The translations under genes and the position numbers were made by a program. The notes beneath the pieces were generated by a model, which made no database searches, was not told the DNA's origin, and saw only the letters and a list, made by a program, of their open reading frames with translations. Positions 9,556-18,191 of a DNA stretch of 64,000 nucleotides are shown here, one piece after another. The DNA is from Bacteroidota bacterium (GTDB lineage Bacteria > Bacteroidota > Bacteroidia > Bacteroidales > GCA-2711565), in the NCBI GenBank assembly GCA_018816945.1, contig JAHIVC010000062.1, positions 1 through 64,000 of the forward strand. Reading direction: 5' to 3'. Every line of letters begins with the position of its first letter. The stretch's first letter is position 1.

Positions 9556-12045
9556 TTAGGATGATTCTTCTTTATTTCTTGAATGCTTCCAACGCTTAAT
9601 TTCGAAATAGCAATATCCTAAAAAAATCAAAATCATTAAAGAAGAGCTGGCATAGGAAATTTTATTACCAATAGTGTAAGACTTTGGTTCAAATTTGAAT
9701 TCTACAACATGGTCTCCTTCCGGAATAACCATTGCGCGTAATACATAGTTTGCCCTGAAGTAATCTGCCTTCTCACCATCGATGTATGCATTCCAACCTT
9801 TATCATAGTATATTTCAGAAAAAACGGTAAACTGTTCTGAACTAGCATTATAAGAATATTTCAGATAGTTTGGTTGGTTTTCGACCATTACAATTCTGTT
9901 CTTTGACTCACTTGAAAATGATTTATCAACTATATAATCTTCAAAATCTTTGTCTACAATGGCAATTGTCTTCGGATCTACTAGTCTCAAAGTAGCTAAT
10001 TCTTCATCAGGATTATTAACAATATGATAGTTATTTACAAACCAAGCATTCCCCATTGCATATTTATTTTTAATAGGGGGAATATTTAAGTCATTAATAA
10101 GATATCTGGTGTTTAACATATTTAAAACGCTCATTTTCAAAAGAATTGAGTCAGATAAATAACCTAATCTTAGCCCATTACTTATTTGCATTAATTCCCG
10201 GTTGATACAACAATCAATAAGTTCCTGGTATCGTCCTAATTTTGCGGCGTGATAACCACCAACATTTTGGTGATAATAGGATGCACGAGCATCCGTAAAA
10301 GGATCTTTCAATTGTAAAACCCTAAAACTTATATCCTGATCCTTCAATATCTCATTATCCGCCAATGTTTTTGGAAAAGGATTCTGGGTTTCGCGTTTAG
10401 AAGAAAAATTACTTTCATTAAAGTATCTTTTATCAACAGCCCAAAGATCAATAATAATGAGTGTTCCTAACAAAAATATTAAACCGTTAGATTTTATTTT
10501 ATTCAGATACCATAAATAGATAGATCCGGCTGCTAAAACAATAAAAACAAAGGATCGAAATGCATCCGCTTGAAGCATATTTTTACGATCAATCACAATA
10601 CTATCGAGCAGCCAATCCGGATTGATTCTCAAATCATTAATTCCCGTGAAGTCTCCGGATATTGCCGGAAACAACGCATACAACAAAGCGAAACCTCCGG
10701 TGATAATCAATGAAGATACTGTGCTTTCAAAAATATCTTTCTTTTTAACCTGACCACTTAAAATTCTGTTCAAACCAATAAACCCAAGTAATGGCATAGT
10801 AAATCCAGCGATTACTAATATCATATCGGGAGCTCTAAATTTACTATAAAGAGGCAGATAATCGAGTAAGAAATCAGATAGGCCCAAAACGTTTTTACCC
10901 CAGGCTAATACGATAGAAATAACTGTTGCTATTAAGAGCCACCATAGATATGGACCCCGAACTATAAATAACCCAAGTACAAATAAAAACACTACAATTG
11001 CACCTATATAGACAGGCCCATAAGTAATTGGCTTATCGCCATAATAATAAGAAATACTTTGACCACTTCTCTGACTTTGACGTGCCTTTTCAATATTTTG
11101 CCTTGTCTTTTTGAATACTTCAGAATTTGTACCTGGGATCAATAAACTTGAACCTCCTTTGAAACTTGGGATTAAAAGTGTTAAGGTTTCATCGATGCCT
11201 TGACTATGCTCAAATACATAATCTCTATCCAGACCTCTAGTTTTATTTGCATCTTCAGCTAATAATTCGGATTGTCCACGAATGGTCTGCTTAGAATATT
11301 CCCAAGTAGTATATAATCTAGAGAAATTCATCCCTATAGCGAGTATAATACCCAAAAGCAAAACCCCAACATTAGCTGCGAAATTTAAAATCCTTTTATT
11401 TTTAATCGCATAAATAATTTCGACTAATCCATAGAGGATCACTAAAATTAAAGTATAATATGTTATTTGATAATGATTTGAATGCAATTGAAGGGATAAT
11501 GCAACTGTGAATAAGAGTGAACCCGAAATTTTCCTGCCCTCAAAAGTCATGATTATCCCTGCAATAACAGGAGCCATATACCCTATCGCATAAGCTTTCG
11601 TATTATGTCCGACACCAATAATAATTAACAGGTAGGTAGAAAATCCATATGCGATGGCACCTGCAAGACTCTGCCATTTATTTATCCCAAGTGTTAGTAA
11701 TAAAAAATAATAACCAATTATATATAAGATTAACATTCCAACGGGATGAAATAGGCTACGGTATATACTATTAATTTGAGAACTTATATTTCCGGGATAT
11801 TTTGCCGAAATCATATAAGCAGGCATTCCACCGAACATACTATTTGTCCATAAAGGTTCTTCACCGGTCTTGTCTCTGAAATCGCTCACCGATTTGGACA
11901 TAGCTCGCCATTGGGTTATGTCAGATTGCTGAATTTTTTTTCCTTCAAAAACAGGAGAGAAATATATTGCTGACAGAACAATGATGAACAGCATAATAAA
12001 AACATGCATCATTTTACCCCATATTTCGGCATTCTTCTTTACCAT
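9556..12045 (-). CDS. YfhO-type polytopic membrane protein (copy 2)
   Basis: An 829-residue paralogue of the protein at 3651-6266. Both share an early loop with WTNSMFGGMPAY (here ~67-78), many transmembrane helices, a second loop with LLIPSFKGGS, and a C-terminal domain ending in FSEIYYDKGW, YFRANYVLRAMVIP and FKFEPKSY before a final helix. Family knowledge suggests a membrane glycosyltransferase-like role, which is not proven in this phylum. It is the first gene of the leftward block and starts 146 bp from the divergent flippase gene. The clear divergence between copies suggests two distinct jobs rather than a recent duplication. Confidence 0.88.
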   Translation of the reverse strand: MVKKNAEIWGKMMHVFIMLFIIVLSAIYFSPVFEGKKIQQSDITQWRAMSKSVSDFRDKTGEEPLWTNSMFGGMPAYMISAKYPGNISSQINSIYRSLFHPVGMLILYIIGYYFLLLTLGINKWQSLAGAIAYGFSTYLLIIIGVGHNTKAYAIGYMAPVIAGIIMTFEGRKISGSLLFTVALSLQLHSNHYQITYYTLILVILYGLVEIIYAIKNKRILNFAANVGVLLLGIILAIGMNFSRLYTTWEYSKQTIRGQSELLAEDANKTRGLDRDYVFEHSQGIDETLTLLIPSFKGGSSLLIPGTNSEVFKKTRQNIEKARQSQRSGQSISYYYGDKPITYGPVYIGAIVVFLFVLGLFIVRGPYLWWLLIATVISIVLAWGKNVLGLSDFLLDYLPLYSKFRAPDMILVIAGFTMPLLGFIGLNRILSGQVKKKDIFESTVSSLIITGGFALLYALFPAISGDFTGINDLRINPDWLLDSIVIDRKNMLQADAFRSFVFIVLAAGSIYLWYLNKIKSNGLIFLLGTLIIIDLWAVDKRYFNESNFSSKRETQNPFPKTLADNEILKDQDISFRVLQLKDPFTDARASYYHQNVGGYHAAKLGRYQELIDCCINRELMQISNGLRLGYLSDSILLKMSVLNMLNTRYLINDLNIPPIKNKYAMGNAWFVNNYHIVNNPDEELATLRLVDPKTIAIVDKDFEDYIVDKSFSSESKNRIVMVENQPNYLKYSYNASSEQFTVFSEIYYDKGWNAYIDGEKADYFRANYVLRAMVIPEGDHVVEFKFEPKSYTIGNKISYASSSLMILIFLGYCYFEIKRWKHSRNKEESS

Positions 12046-12121
12046 ATATTAAAAGTTTAATAAGCATTGATTTAACGAAGATAAAAATTTATTTCTGCTT
12101 TGAATCAGTCAAAACTAATAA

Positions 12122-12151
12122 TTGTTCAATCCGAAAGATTTCCTATTTTTG
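12122..12151 (+). promoter_or_regulatory. Candidate Bacteroidota-type promoter for the flippase operon
   Basis: A TTG at 12122-12124 is followed after 19 bp by TATTTTTG at 12144-12151. This matches the -33 TTG / -7 TAnnTTTG pattern of the phylum's main sigma factor, about 40 bp upstream of the flippase start at 12192. Prediction from sequence only. Confidence 0.55.
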
Positions 12152-12191
12152 ATTAGCTTAACAATCATTTAATTCATCTCAAAATGATACT

Positions 12192-13676
12192 ATGGGGATA
12201 ATTACCAAACAAGGTATTAAAGGAACAATCTGGTCCTATTTAGGATTAATTATTGGTTATTTAAACCTTGGCATTATAATGCCTCATGTTTTTTCACCTG
12301 GTAAAATTGGGCTCATTCATCTCTTTGTTGCAACTTCAACCATATTTTCACAGTTCTCATCTCTTGGATTCAATAGTGTTACTAATCGTATGTTCCCCTA
12401 TTTTAGGGACAGAATGAATAAACACAATGGCTTTCTTTTTTTGGCTATTTCTATCACACTGATTGGATTCACATTAGCTACAGTAGCTTTTTTTATTCTA
12501 AAACCACATATCATTGAAGCCAACATACAAACATCTCCAATTATTGTGGAATATATCATGTTGTTGTTACCCTTGATTTTTTTCAAGTTAATGTACTCTC
12601 TTTTTAATACATACAACAGGGTCTTATTAGATTCAGTTACCGGGGTTTTTTGGTCTGAATTTGTTCACAGAATTGTTAATTTACTCCTAATTATTGGAGT
12701 TGCATTGGATTTGTTCAATTTCAGGCAGTTCTTCTTTGGATACATTGTGTCAATTTGTATGCCGGTAATTCCCATAATTTTTGTTTTAATAAAAAGAGGC
12801 GATTTCAGTTTGAAGCCTAATCTAGGTTATGTAAAAAAGTATACGAAGGAGATGATTTCGATATCGGCATACGGAATGTTTAACGGCTTTAGCGGACAAT
12901 TGACTTCAAATATTGATAAACTTCTGGTGCATCATTACCTCTCTTTACAATCACTCGGGATATTCAGTGTATGTTCATTATTCGCCAAAGTGATATCTAT
13001 ACCGGGACATTCGGTGTCTTCAATCTCAACCGGACTAATTGCTCAATCATGGAAGGAAAATAATGTAAAACATATTCAAGAAATTTATTACAAGGCAAGT
13101 ATAACCCAAATGGTGGTTGGCTCAATCCTATTTATTGGGCTTTTGATTAATATTGATACCATATTTCAAATCCTTCCTGCTGCTTATTCTAAAGGCAAAT
13201 GGGTTATTATTATTTATGCATTTGGAGTACTTGTGAGTACAGTAAATAGCATGAATGGTACCATTATTTCAACATCCGCACGTTACAAAGCATTATCATA
13301 CTTTGTTATTTTAACATTTGCTATTTCTATTATTTCAAGTGTTCTTCTAATACCTCCTTTTGGGATTATTGGTGCAGCTATTGCAACATCACTAACCTAT
13401 ATCATCATAAATGCGGCAAAATTTTTATTTATTAAAATCAATTTTGGAATGAATTGCTTCGGGAAAAAGCATTTAATAGTACTTTTTATCGCGATTCCTT
13501 TGGTTCTTCTTGGAAATGTGCTTTCAGGTTTTGATAATTGGATCATCAACTTTGTTTTTAAAAGCAGTATAATTAGCGCAATATATATCGCATTAATATG
13601 GAAACTTAATGTTTCTGAAGACATAACTAAGCTCCTTAATGTAGCATGGCAATCCGTTTTGAAGCTAAAAAAATAA
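12192..13676 (+). CDS. Polysaccharide flippase (Wzx/MATE-like)
   Basis: A 494-residue, very hydrophobic protein with about 12-14 predicted helices. Its start (GTIWSYLGLIIGYLNLGI) and internal SISAYGMFNGFSGQL stretch resemble oligosaccharide flippases of the MOP superfamily. It should move lipid-linked repeat units across the inner membrane. This supports a Wzx/Wzy-type pathway, although no Wzy polymerase is recognisable in the window unless a YfhO-type protein does that work. It is the first gene of a rightward block and diverges from the leftward glycosyltransferase block. Confidence 0.9.
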   Translation: MGIITKQGIKGTIWSYLGLIIGYLNLGIIMPHVFSPGKIGLIHLFVATSTIFSQFSSLGFNSVTNRMFPYFRDRMNKHNGFLFLAISITLIGFTLATVAFFILKPHIIEANIQTSPIIVEYIMLLLPLIFFKLMYSLFNTYNRVLLDSVTGVFWSEFVHRIVNLLLIIGVALDLFNFRQFFFGYIVSICMPVIPIIFVLIKRGDFSLKPNLGYVKKYTKEMISISAYGMFNGFSGQLTSNIDKLLVHHYLSLQSLGIFSVCSLFAKVISIPGHSVSSISTGLIAQSWKENNVKHIQEIYYKASITQMVVGSILFIGLLINIDTIFQILPAAYSKGKWVIIIYAFGVLVSTVNSMNGTIISTSARYKALSYFVILTFAISIISSVLLIPPFGIIGAAIATSLTYIIINAAKFLFIKINFGMNCFGKKHLIVLFIAIPLVLLGNVLSGFDNWIINFVFKSSIISAIYIALIWKLNVSEDITKLLNVAWQSVLKLKK

Positions 13677-13932
13677 GCTTTAGGCTTTAAATCTTTAAAA
13701 AAAATAGTTTCTGCTAAATTAAACGATATGAAGGAACATTATTTGATTGATATAATAGCAGTATTAAAAGCAGTAGAAAATTGCCATAATGTTCGCCAGA
13801 GAAATAAAATTGTTAAACTACGAGTTTTTGACAAGTTTGTTTATCATGGGCTCATTTTTTAAAATATCAATACTGTGCTAATTATTTTCATATCTTTTGT
13901 TTGTATTATTTAAGTAATTATAATAACAATTT
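13677..13932. other. Intergenic gap with a 44-codon frame
   Basis: This gap between the flippase and cysC genes has no clear terminator. It contains an ATG-started frame of 44 codons at 13728-13862 (MKEHYLIDII...) that I do not recognise. It could be a small protein or decayed sequence. No ribosome-binding site was seen. Confidence 0.3.
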
Positions 13933-14541
13933 ATGGCAAAAAATATTTTCCCCGTATTTGATCAACTTCTAACCAGAAATGACAAGGAAAGAATTCTAAA
14001 CCAAAGATCTAAGGTGATATGGTTAGTTGGCTTATCCGGGTCAGGAAAAACTACGATTGCAAGAGGGGTCGAAATTGAATTAAACAAACTTGGATTTCTT
14101 ACACAAATTTTAGATGGAGATAACATACGTTCAGGATTGAGTAAAGATTTGGGATTTTCAGAATCAGACCGAAAAGAAAATATCCGGAGAATTGCAGAAG
14201 TCTCAAAAATATTGTTGAATAGTGGAATCATTTGCTTAAACGGATTCATTGCACCTACAAAAGAAATAAGAAAGATGGCTTATGAAATTATAGGGAGAAA
14301 TGATGTTCTTGATGTTTTCATTAATGCGCCAATAGAGGTTTGTGAGCAAAGAGATGTAAAAGGATTATATATGAAAGCCCGAATGGGTTTGATAAAAGAC
14401 TTTACCGGGATAAATTCACCATTTGAATATCCAGAAAATCCAGATCTGGAAATTAGAACTGACTTACTATCAATTGAAGAGTCTGTAAATAAATGCTTAG
14501 AATTTATTCTCCCAAATATTACCTTGGCAGAAAAGAATTAA
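13933..14541 (+). CDS. cysC: Adenylylsulfate (APS) kinase
   Basis: Phosphorylates adenylylsulfate with ATP to give PAPS, the sulfate donor for sulfotransferases. The 202 residues include the P-loop GLSGSGKT (33-40), the DGDNIRSGL substrate region (~61-69), and DVKGLYMKARMGLIKDFTGI, a block highly typical of CysC, followed by PFEYPENPDL. The usual FISPYRADR-like loop reads NGFIAPTKEIR here, a variation worth noting. No sulfate adenylyltransferase (cysD/N or sat) lies nearby, so APS must come from elsewhere. The leftward sulfotransferase 2.7 kb downstream is the likely consumer, pointing to glycan sulfation rather than sulfate assimilation. Confidence 0.94.
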   Translation: MAKNIFPVFDQLLTRNDKERILNQRSKVIWLVGLSGSGKTTIARGVEIELNKLGFLTQILDGDNIRSGLSKDLGFSESDRKENIRRIAEVSKILLNSGIICLNGFIAPTKEIRKMAYEIIGRNDVLDVFINAPIEVCEQRDVKGLYMKARMGLIKDFTGINSPFEYPENPDLEIRTDLLSIEESVNKCLEFILPNITLAEKN

Positions 14542-14654
14542 AATCCAAACTTTTATTAAAAGTGAATTTGAACGTTTAAATAGTCAATAAAAAGTGTACT
14601 AACATTAAGGTGATCTTAGAGAATGTTCCCAATAAATCATAAATTTATACTATT

Positions 14655-14732
14655 ATGGAAACAAGGAAGAAACAATCCACGTCTAAATACAATAAAGAGA
14701 TTAGGAGAAAAGCCAGACAGTACATATGCTAA
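14655..14732 (+). other. 25-codon open frame, possible transposase start remnant
   Basis: A short frame (METRKKQSTSKYNKEIRRKA...) lies in the 261-bp gap after cysC. Its basic, lysine/arginine-rich start loosely resembles the first residues of IS3-type OrfA proteins. It stops after 25 codons. It could equally be chance. The rest of the gap shows nothing else that I recognise. Confidence 0.2.
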
Positions 14733-14802
14733 CTGGTAATGTACCTTTAAAAGAAAAGAAATAAAAAATAACTAATTTTATATTTGAAGGATACGCTAGG
14801 CT

Positions 14803-15720
14803 ATGAAAGTTTTTTATTTTATCAAATATTTTGAAAATGGGTTCAATGCCTATTTTGAGAAGATTAATAATTGTATTGCTACTTTTACCTTTGATTTAGA
14901 GGATAGTATTCATGATTTCAATGACCAGAATAGGAGTCGCCTCCTTAAAGAAAAGTACAGAGAGATCCTTAAAAACGTATTGAATCAGAATCTCAATATA
15001 CATCATTATCATTCTATTGCAATAAGGATAAATAATCCTTTAATAAAGGAATTTTCAAAAGATATAAAGCTTCTAAAAGAAATAAATGGTATTCACTGGG
15101 ACACAATAATAATTCCCAAGGTCGAAAACATAAATCAAATTAAAATCACCTTGCTGGAACTCAAAAAGAATCAAGTCAAATTTCAGAATATTGCAATCTT
15201 TATAGAAACTAAAAATGGGATGTCTGCATTAAAAGAAATAATTTTCAACAATATTCCTGAATTAAAATATGTAATCTTTGGACATGCTGATTACAATTTA
15301 GATAACAGAATTTTCCCATTTATTCATCAGTCGGAATCGCAATACTGGAGTTGGGTCGAGAAAATGTTTATTGATCTTGTAGATTCAAATATTATTTTTA
15401 TTAATTCTCCTTGTCTATTTTTGGATGATAATGATCTTTTTAATTTTAACCTTAAAAAGCTTAGTGATATCTTTAAAGTAAGATTTGGTCAAATGACACT
15501 GACCTTGAGACAAACCTCCATGTGTAATAACTTTAAGGAAAGAGATTTTGGTTCATTGAAATACCCCTACATAAAGAGTGTTGATAAAGTTGAATTTGCT
15601 TTGGAGTTAATTAAAGAAGACAGCATGAAAAAATCTGATAAGAGCTTTTCTATCAATGGTTATAACAATTTTATATGTCCGCAAGAAGTTGTAATGGCCA
15701 GATTATTTTTAGGATATTAA
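14803..15720 (+). CDS. HpcH/HpaI aldolase - CitE-like protein
   Basis: The 305 residues read like a divergent citrate lyase beta-subunit (CitE) TIM barrel: TFDLEDS (~29-35) in the acidic substrate position, an AIRIN strand (~72-76), IIIPKVE (~103-109), an IETKNG strand (~146-151) and FGHADYNLD (~167-175). Enzymes of this fold make or break C-C bonds of CoA thioesters or keto acids with divalent metal. In a polysaccharide locus it may build an acyl or keto-acid decoration; the substrate is unknown. It is unusually AT-rich and precedes an SGNH-like gene whose start overlaps or abuts its end. Confidence 0.72.
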   Translation: MKVFYFIKYFENGFNAYFEKINNCIATFTFDLEDSIHDFNDQNRSRLLKEKYREILKNVLNQNLNIHHYHSIAIRINNPLIKEFSKDIKLLKEINGIHWDTIIIPKVENINQIKITLLELKKNQVKFQNIAIFIETKNGMSALKEIIFNNIPELKYVIFGHADYNLDNRIFPFIHQSESQYWSWVEKMFIDLVDSNIIFINSPCLFLDDNDLFNFNLKKLSDIFKVRFGQMTLTLRQTSMCNNFKERDFGSLKYPYIKSVDKVEFALELIKEDSMKKSDKSFSINGYNNFICPQEVVMARLFLGY

Positions 15721-15731
15721 CATTTTATTTA

Positions 15732-16625
15732 GTGGGAAAGACAAATATTCTGATAGTTAGCGGTTGTATGGCAATTCAGGCCTACAAAGGAAATTTACAG
15801 CCGGAGGATTTATATCATAGCATTTTAAAGGAAACCTTTCTGAAAGAGTATCATAAATTGCTAAATTTTGAAATAATTAATTATAATGAATTGCATCTCT
15901 GTTATGAAAATATTATAGAAAGTTTTGAATCTAAACCGGCGAACATAATAATATTTCAGGTTCGGGGCCATTATTACCTAAATATGGTTAACTTTTTTAA
16001 AACATATAAAACTATTGAACGGGTTAATTTAACAAAAAAAGGGCAACAGGTTACCATACAAAAAAGTCCATATTTTCTTCAGGATCCAAAGAACAAACTG
16101 AGACACGGAAATAATTTTGCGAGCATTTATATTTACAAACAAATGTCTTTTATAAAACGTAAATTAGTAAGACCAATAGGTTATTTCCTGGGGTATTTAT
16201 TTGGAGCTGAGAACTTTGCAAAAATAACATACGCAAAACTAATAACCAATACATTACAGTATGCTGAATACAAAAAAGTTCCTGTTCTTTTTTTAGGAGT
16301 AACATCTCGGCCAGATTGCAAAGTTGCGAACCTATTTGCAAAGCGTTTAAATAGATACGCCGAAAAATTGATAACTTCTTTGGGGGGAACCTATATAGAT
16401 ATTTTTGGTAAATACACAACAAAGAATGAGTGTAAATTTGTTAATAACAAAAGTGACAGAGTTAGTTTGAATAATATTGGACATAGGGAAGTTGCTGAGA
16501 AATTTACTAAATATATTGAGAAATTAATTATACCGCCTAATTTAGATAAATCCGGTATTGATGACCCCTACTCGGATGATACTACCAACTTCAGGAATAA
16601 TGATACAAAGAACTCAAATAGCTGA
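15732..16625 (+). CDS. SGNH-hydrolase-like protein
   Basis: About 297 residues starting at a GTG 11 bp after the CitE-like gene; an in-frame ATG at 15675 would overlap that gene by 46 bp. The order of elements fits the SGNH/GDSL fold: an N-terminal strand-turn (NILIVSGCMA), a central IIIFQVRGHYYL strand, VPVLFLGVTSRP, and a C-terminal SLNNIGHREVAEKF that could hold the catalytic histidine. The canonical GDS serine is not clear; the turn reads SGC. It may O-acetylate, deacetylate or otherwise modify the glycan. The pairing with a CitE-like protein suggests a shared acyl-transfer step, which is inference. Confidence 0.55.
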   Translation: MGKTNILIVSGCMAIQAYKGNLQPEDLYHSILKETFLKEYHKLLNFEIINYNELHLCYENIIESFESKPANIIIFQVRGHYYLNMVNFFKTYKTIERVNLTKKGQQVTIQKSPYFLQDPKNKLRHGNNFASIYIYKQMSFIKRKLVRPIGYFLGYLFGAENFAKITYAKLITNTLQYAEYKKVPVLFLGVTSRPDCKVANLFAKRLNRYAEKLITSLGGTYIDIFGKYTTKNECKFVNNKSDRVSLNNIGHREVAEKFTKYIEKLIIPPNLDKSGIDDPYSDDTTNFRNNDTKNSNS

Positions 16626-16841
16626 CAATTTTACAGGTTTTTCTATAACTTTCACCATTTTATTCAACTCTGTAAGAGATTTGGACGAAATCGCTATCAT
16701 AAATTATTTTGGATTTGTCAGCTGGATTTTGGTTGTTTAGCATCAGCGTCACGTCTTAAAAGTGAGAATTCAATTTTTATCAAAGGGATTTATATCATAA
16801 TTAAACATTTCAAAGGACTATCTCATAAAGGGTGTAAATAG

Positions 16842-16879
16842 AAAATATCGGGGGTTGCAACCCCCGATATTTTTTTGTT
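16842..16879 (+). terminator. Strong palindromic terminator
   Basis: A perfect inverted repeat (arms 16842-16857 and 16858-16873, core ATCGGGGGTTG/CAACCCCCGAT) is followed by a T-run on the + strand. It ends the rightward flippase-cysC-SGNH block. A-rich sequence on the left may also let it stop leftward transcription from the IS3 fragment. Weak outer arms GTGTAAAT (~16832) and ATTTACAC (~16888) flank it. Confidence 0.85.
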
Positions 16880-16915
16880 AACTTTAAAATTTACACATTA
16901 TGTGACGTCCTCCCA

Positions 16916-17191
16916 TTATTCGACACATGATAAAATAGAGAAATTAAGCGTATTTTTCATATTACCATGTACGTGATTCGGAGTTAAATTATTCAAAGAA
17001 CTATGAGGTCGAAACTCATTATATTTCTTTCTCCACTGTTCAATTTTTTCTCTTGCATCCAACAAAGATAAGAACCAATTTGTATTTAAACATTCATCCC
17101 TGAAACTTCCGTTAAAATATTCAATAAATGGGTTATCCGTTGATTTTCCCGGTCTTGAAAAGTCCAATACTACATTGTTGTCGTATGACAA
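16916..17191 (-). pseudogene. IS3-family transposase (OrfB) C-terminal fragment
   Basis: The frame encodes only the end of an IS3-type DDE transposase. Visible are [18 protein letters not shown], with the last catalytic glutamate in the FIEYFNG context, then RDECLN, the [16 protein letters not shown] block and the NLTP end. The first two catalytic aspartates and OrfA are missing. The residues before PGKS do not look like transposase, so the break lies near 17165-17180. No intact element is present in the window, so this is a dead remnant marking past rearrangement inside the glycan locus. Confidence 0.88.
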
Positions 17192-17238
17192 TTTAGAATA
17201 AATTACCCAAGAATTTATTTGATAAAAAAGGCAATGAT

Positions 17239-17919
17239 TTAAGATTTATTTTTCCATGGCATTTTGTGTATGATTTTCTCTGATCCAATGAAGTTGCATA
17301 CCTTAATCGCTGCATCAGGTTCTTGCACATTAATCACAAGTAATTTTCCCGGTCTATCTTTAAAATAATCAATTACTGACGAATTATAATCAATATACTT
17401 CTTTTTCATAATTTCCTTATTATAAATATCGTTTTCAGGAGTTTCCCATATCTGGGTTCGTTCCCACATCCAGCCTGGATAAACATATTCAGCAATTTGT
17501 AATTGTTCCTTCGTTGGAATTTGTCCGTTACCAAATAATTTGGAGTGAAAGGATGTCAAAGATATGTACCACTCATCCGGCGAATTACGAATTGTCAAGA
17601 TAAACTTGCTATCAGGAAATTCCTTATCCATTATTTTAAATGTGTTTGGGAGGCTAAATGGTATGTCCTGAAAAGCTTCTCCATTATATTTTACGTAGCG
17701 GATGATTCTTCTATAATCACCTCTAATCCAATCTTTAAGTAATAATTCTGCTGGTCTTTGAGGCCCCACCCTTAATCCTATTTGCCTAAAAAGCTCTGCC
17801 ATACTTGTTGTTCCGGTTTTATTATTTCCGATGCAAAAAAATTTTTGACTGTTTACATAAAGAACAGAACAGATTATCCTAAAACCAACTGATTTAATTT
17901 TTTTAAATATTTTTAGCAT
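17239..17919 (-). CDS. Sulfotransferase family protein
   Basis: A 226-residue PAPS-dependent sulfotransferase. The 5'-phosphosulfate-binding loop GNNKTGTTS is at 31-39 and a 3'-phosphate-binding segment ([13 protein letters not shown]) is near 106-118, with arginine and serine in the expected places. A hydrophobic N-terminus could act as a weak membrane association segment. It probably sulfates the polysaccharide or a lipid-linked unit using PAPS from the nearby CysC. It is transcribed against its neighbours and sits between IS3 and IS110 remnants, so it may have been brought in separately. Confidence 0.85.
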   Translation of the reverse strand: MLKIFKKIKSVGFRIICSVLYVNSQKFFCIGNNKTGTTSMAELFRQIGLRVGPQRPAELLLKDWIRGDYRRIIRYVKYNGEAFQDIPFSLPNTFKIMDKEFPDSKFILTIRNSPDEWYISLTSFHSKLFGNGQIPTKEQLQIAEYVYPGWMWERTQIWETPENDIYNKEIMKKKYIDYNSSVIDYFKDRPGKLLVINVQEPDAAIKVCNFIGSEKIIHKMPWKNKS

Positions 17920-17962
17920 TTTATGTTTTATATATTGTAATCATACTGGAGTTGAGAATAAA

Positions 17963-18130
17963 AATACAGAATTTATTGGAATTGACGTTTCTATGGTAAC
18001 TGTAATATTTGATATTTAGCATCCTCCCTTAGATCATCCTAAATTAAGAGAATAATTAAAATTTGGTTAAAGAACAATCAAAACATTTGAGAAGATGTTC
18101 AAGCCGCATGATGGAATTATAGTGTTGTAA
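17963..18130 (+). pseudogene. Degraded IS110-type transposase N-terminus
   Basis: One forward frame reads TEFIGIDVSMVTVIFDI, then several in-frame stops, then TFEKMFKPHDGIIVL. This resembles the start of IS110-family (DEDD) transposases, whose first acidic residue lies in a F-x-GIDVS strand. The stops at 18017, 18053, 18068 and 18128 show it is dead. The match is short, so the call is tentative. Confidence 0.4.
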
Positions 18131-18191
18131 TCGTCAACAACTAGCTCAAGAAGTTAATTATAACAAACTTGTAATTTTTCTTATAAATTCG

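Noticed and set aside
9408-9599. 63-codon rightward frame across the gap before gmd
   Set aside because: Runs into the end of the YfhO gene in antisense; low-complexity composition and no recognisable motif.
16558-16740. 60-codon frame after the SGNH-like gene
   Set aside because: Overlaps the SGNH gene in another frame and has no motif; the end of the block is better explained by the terminator at 16842.
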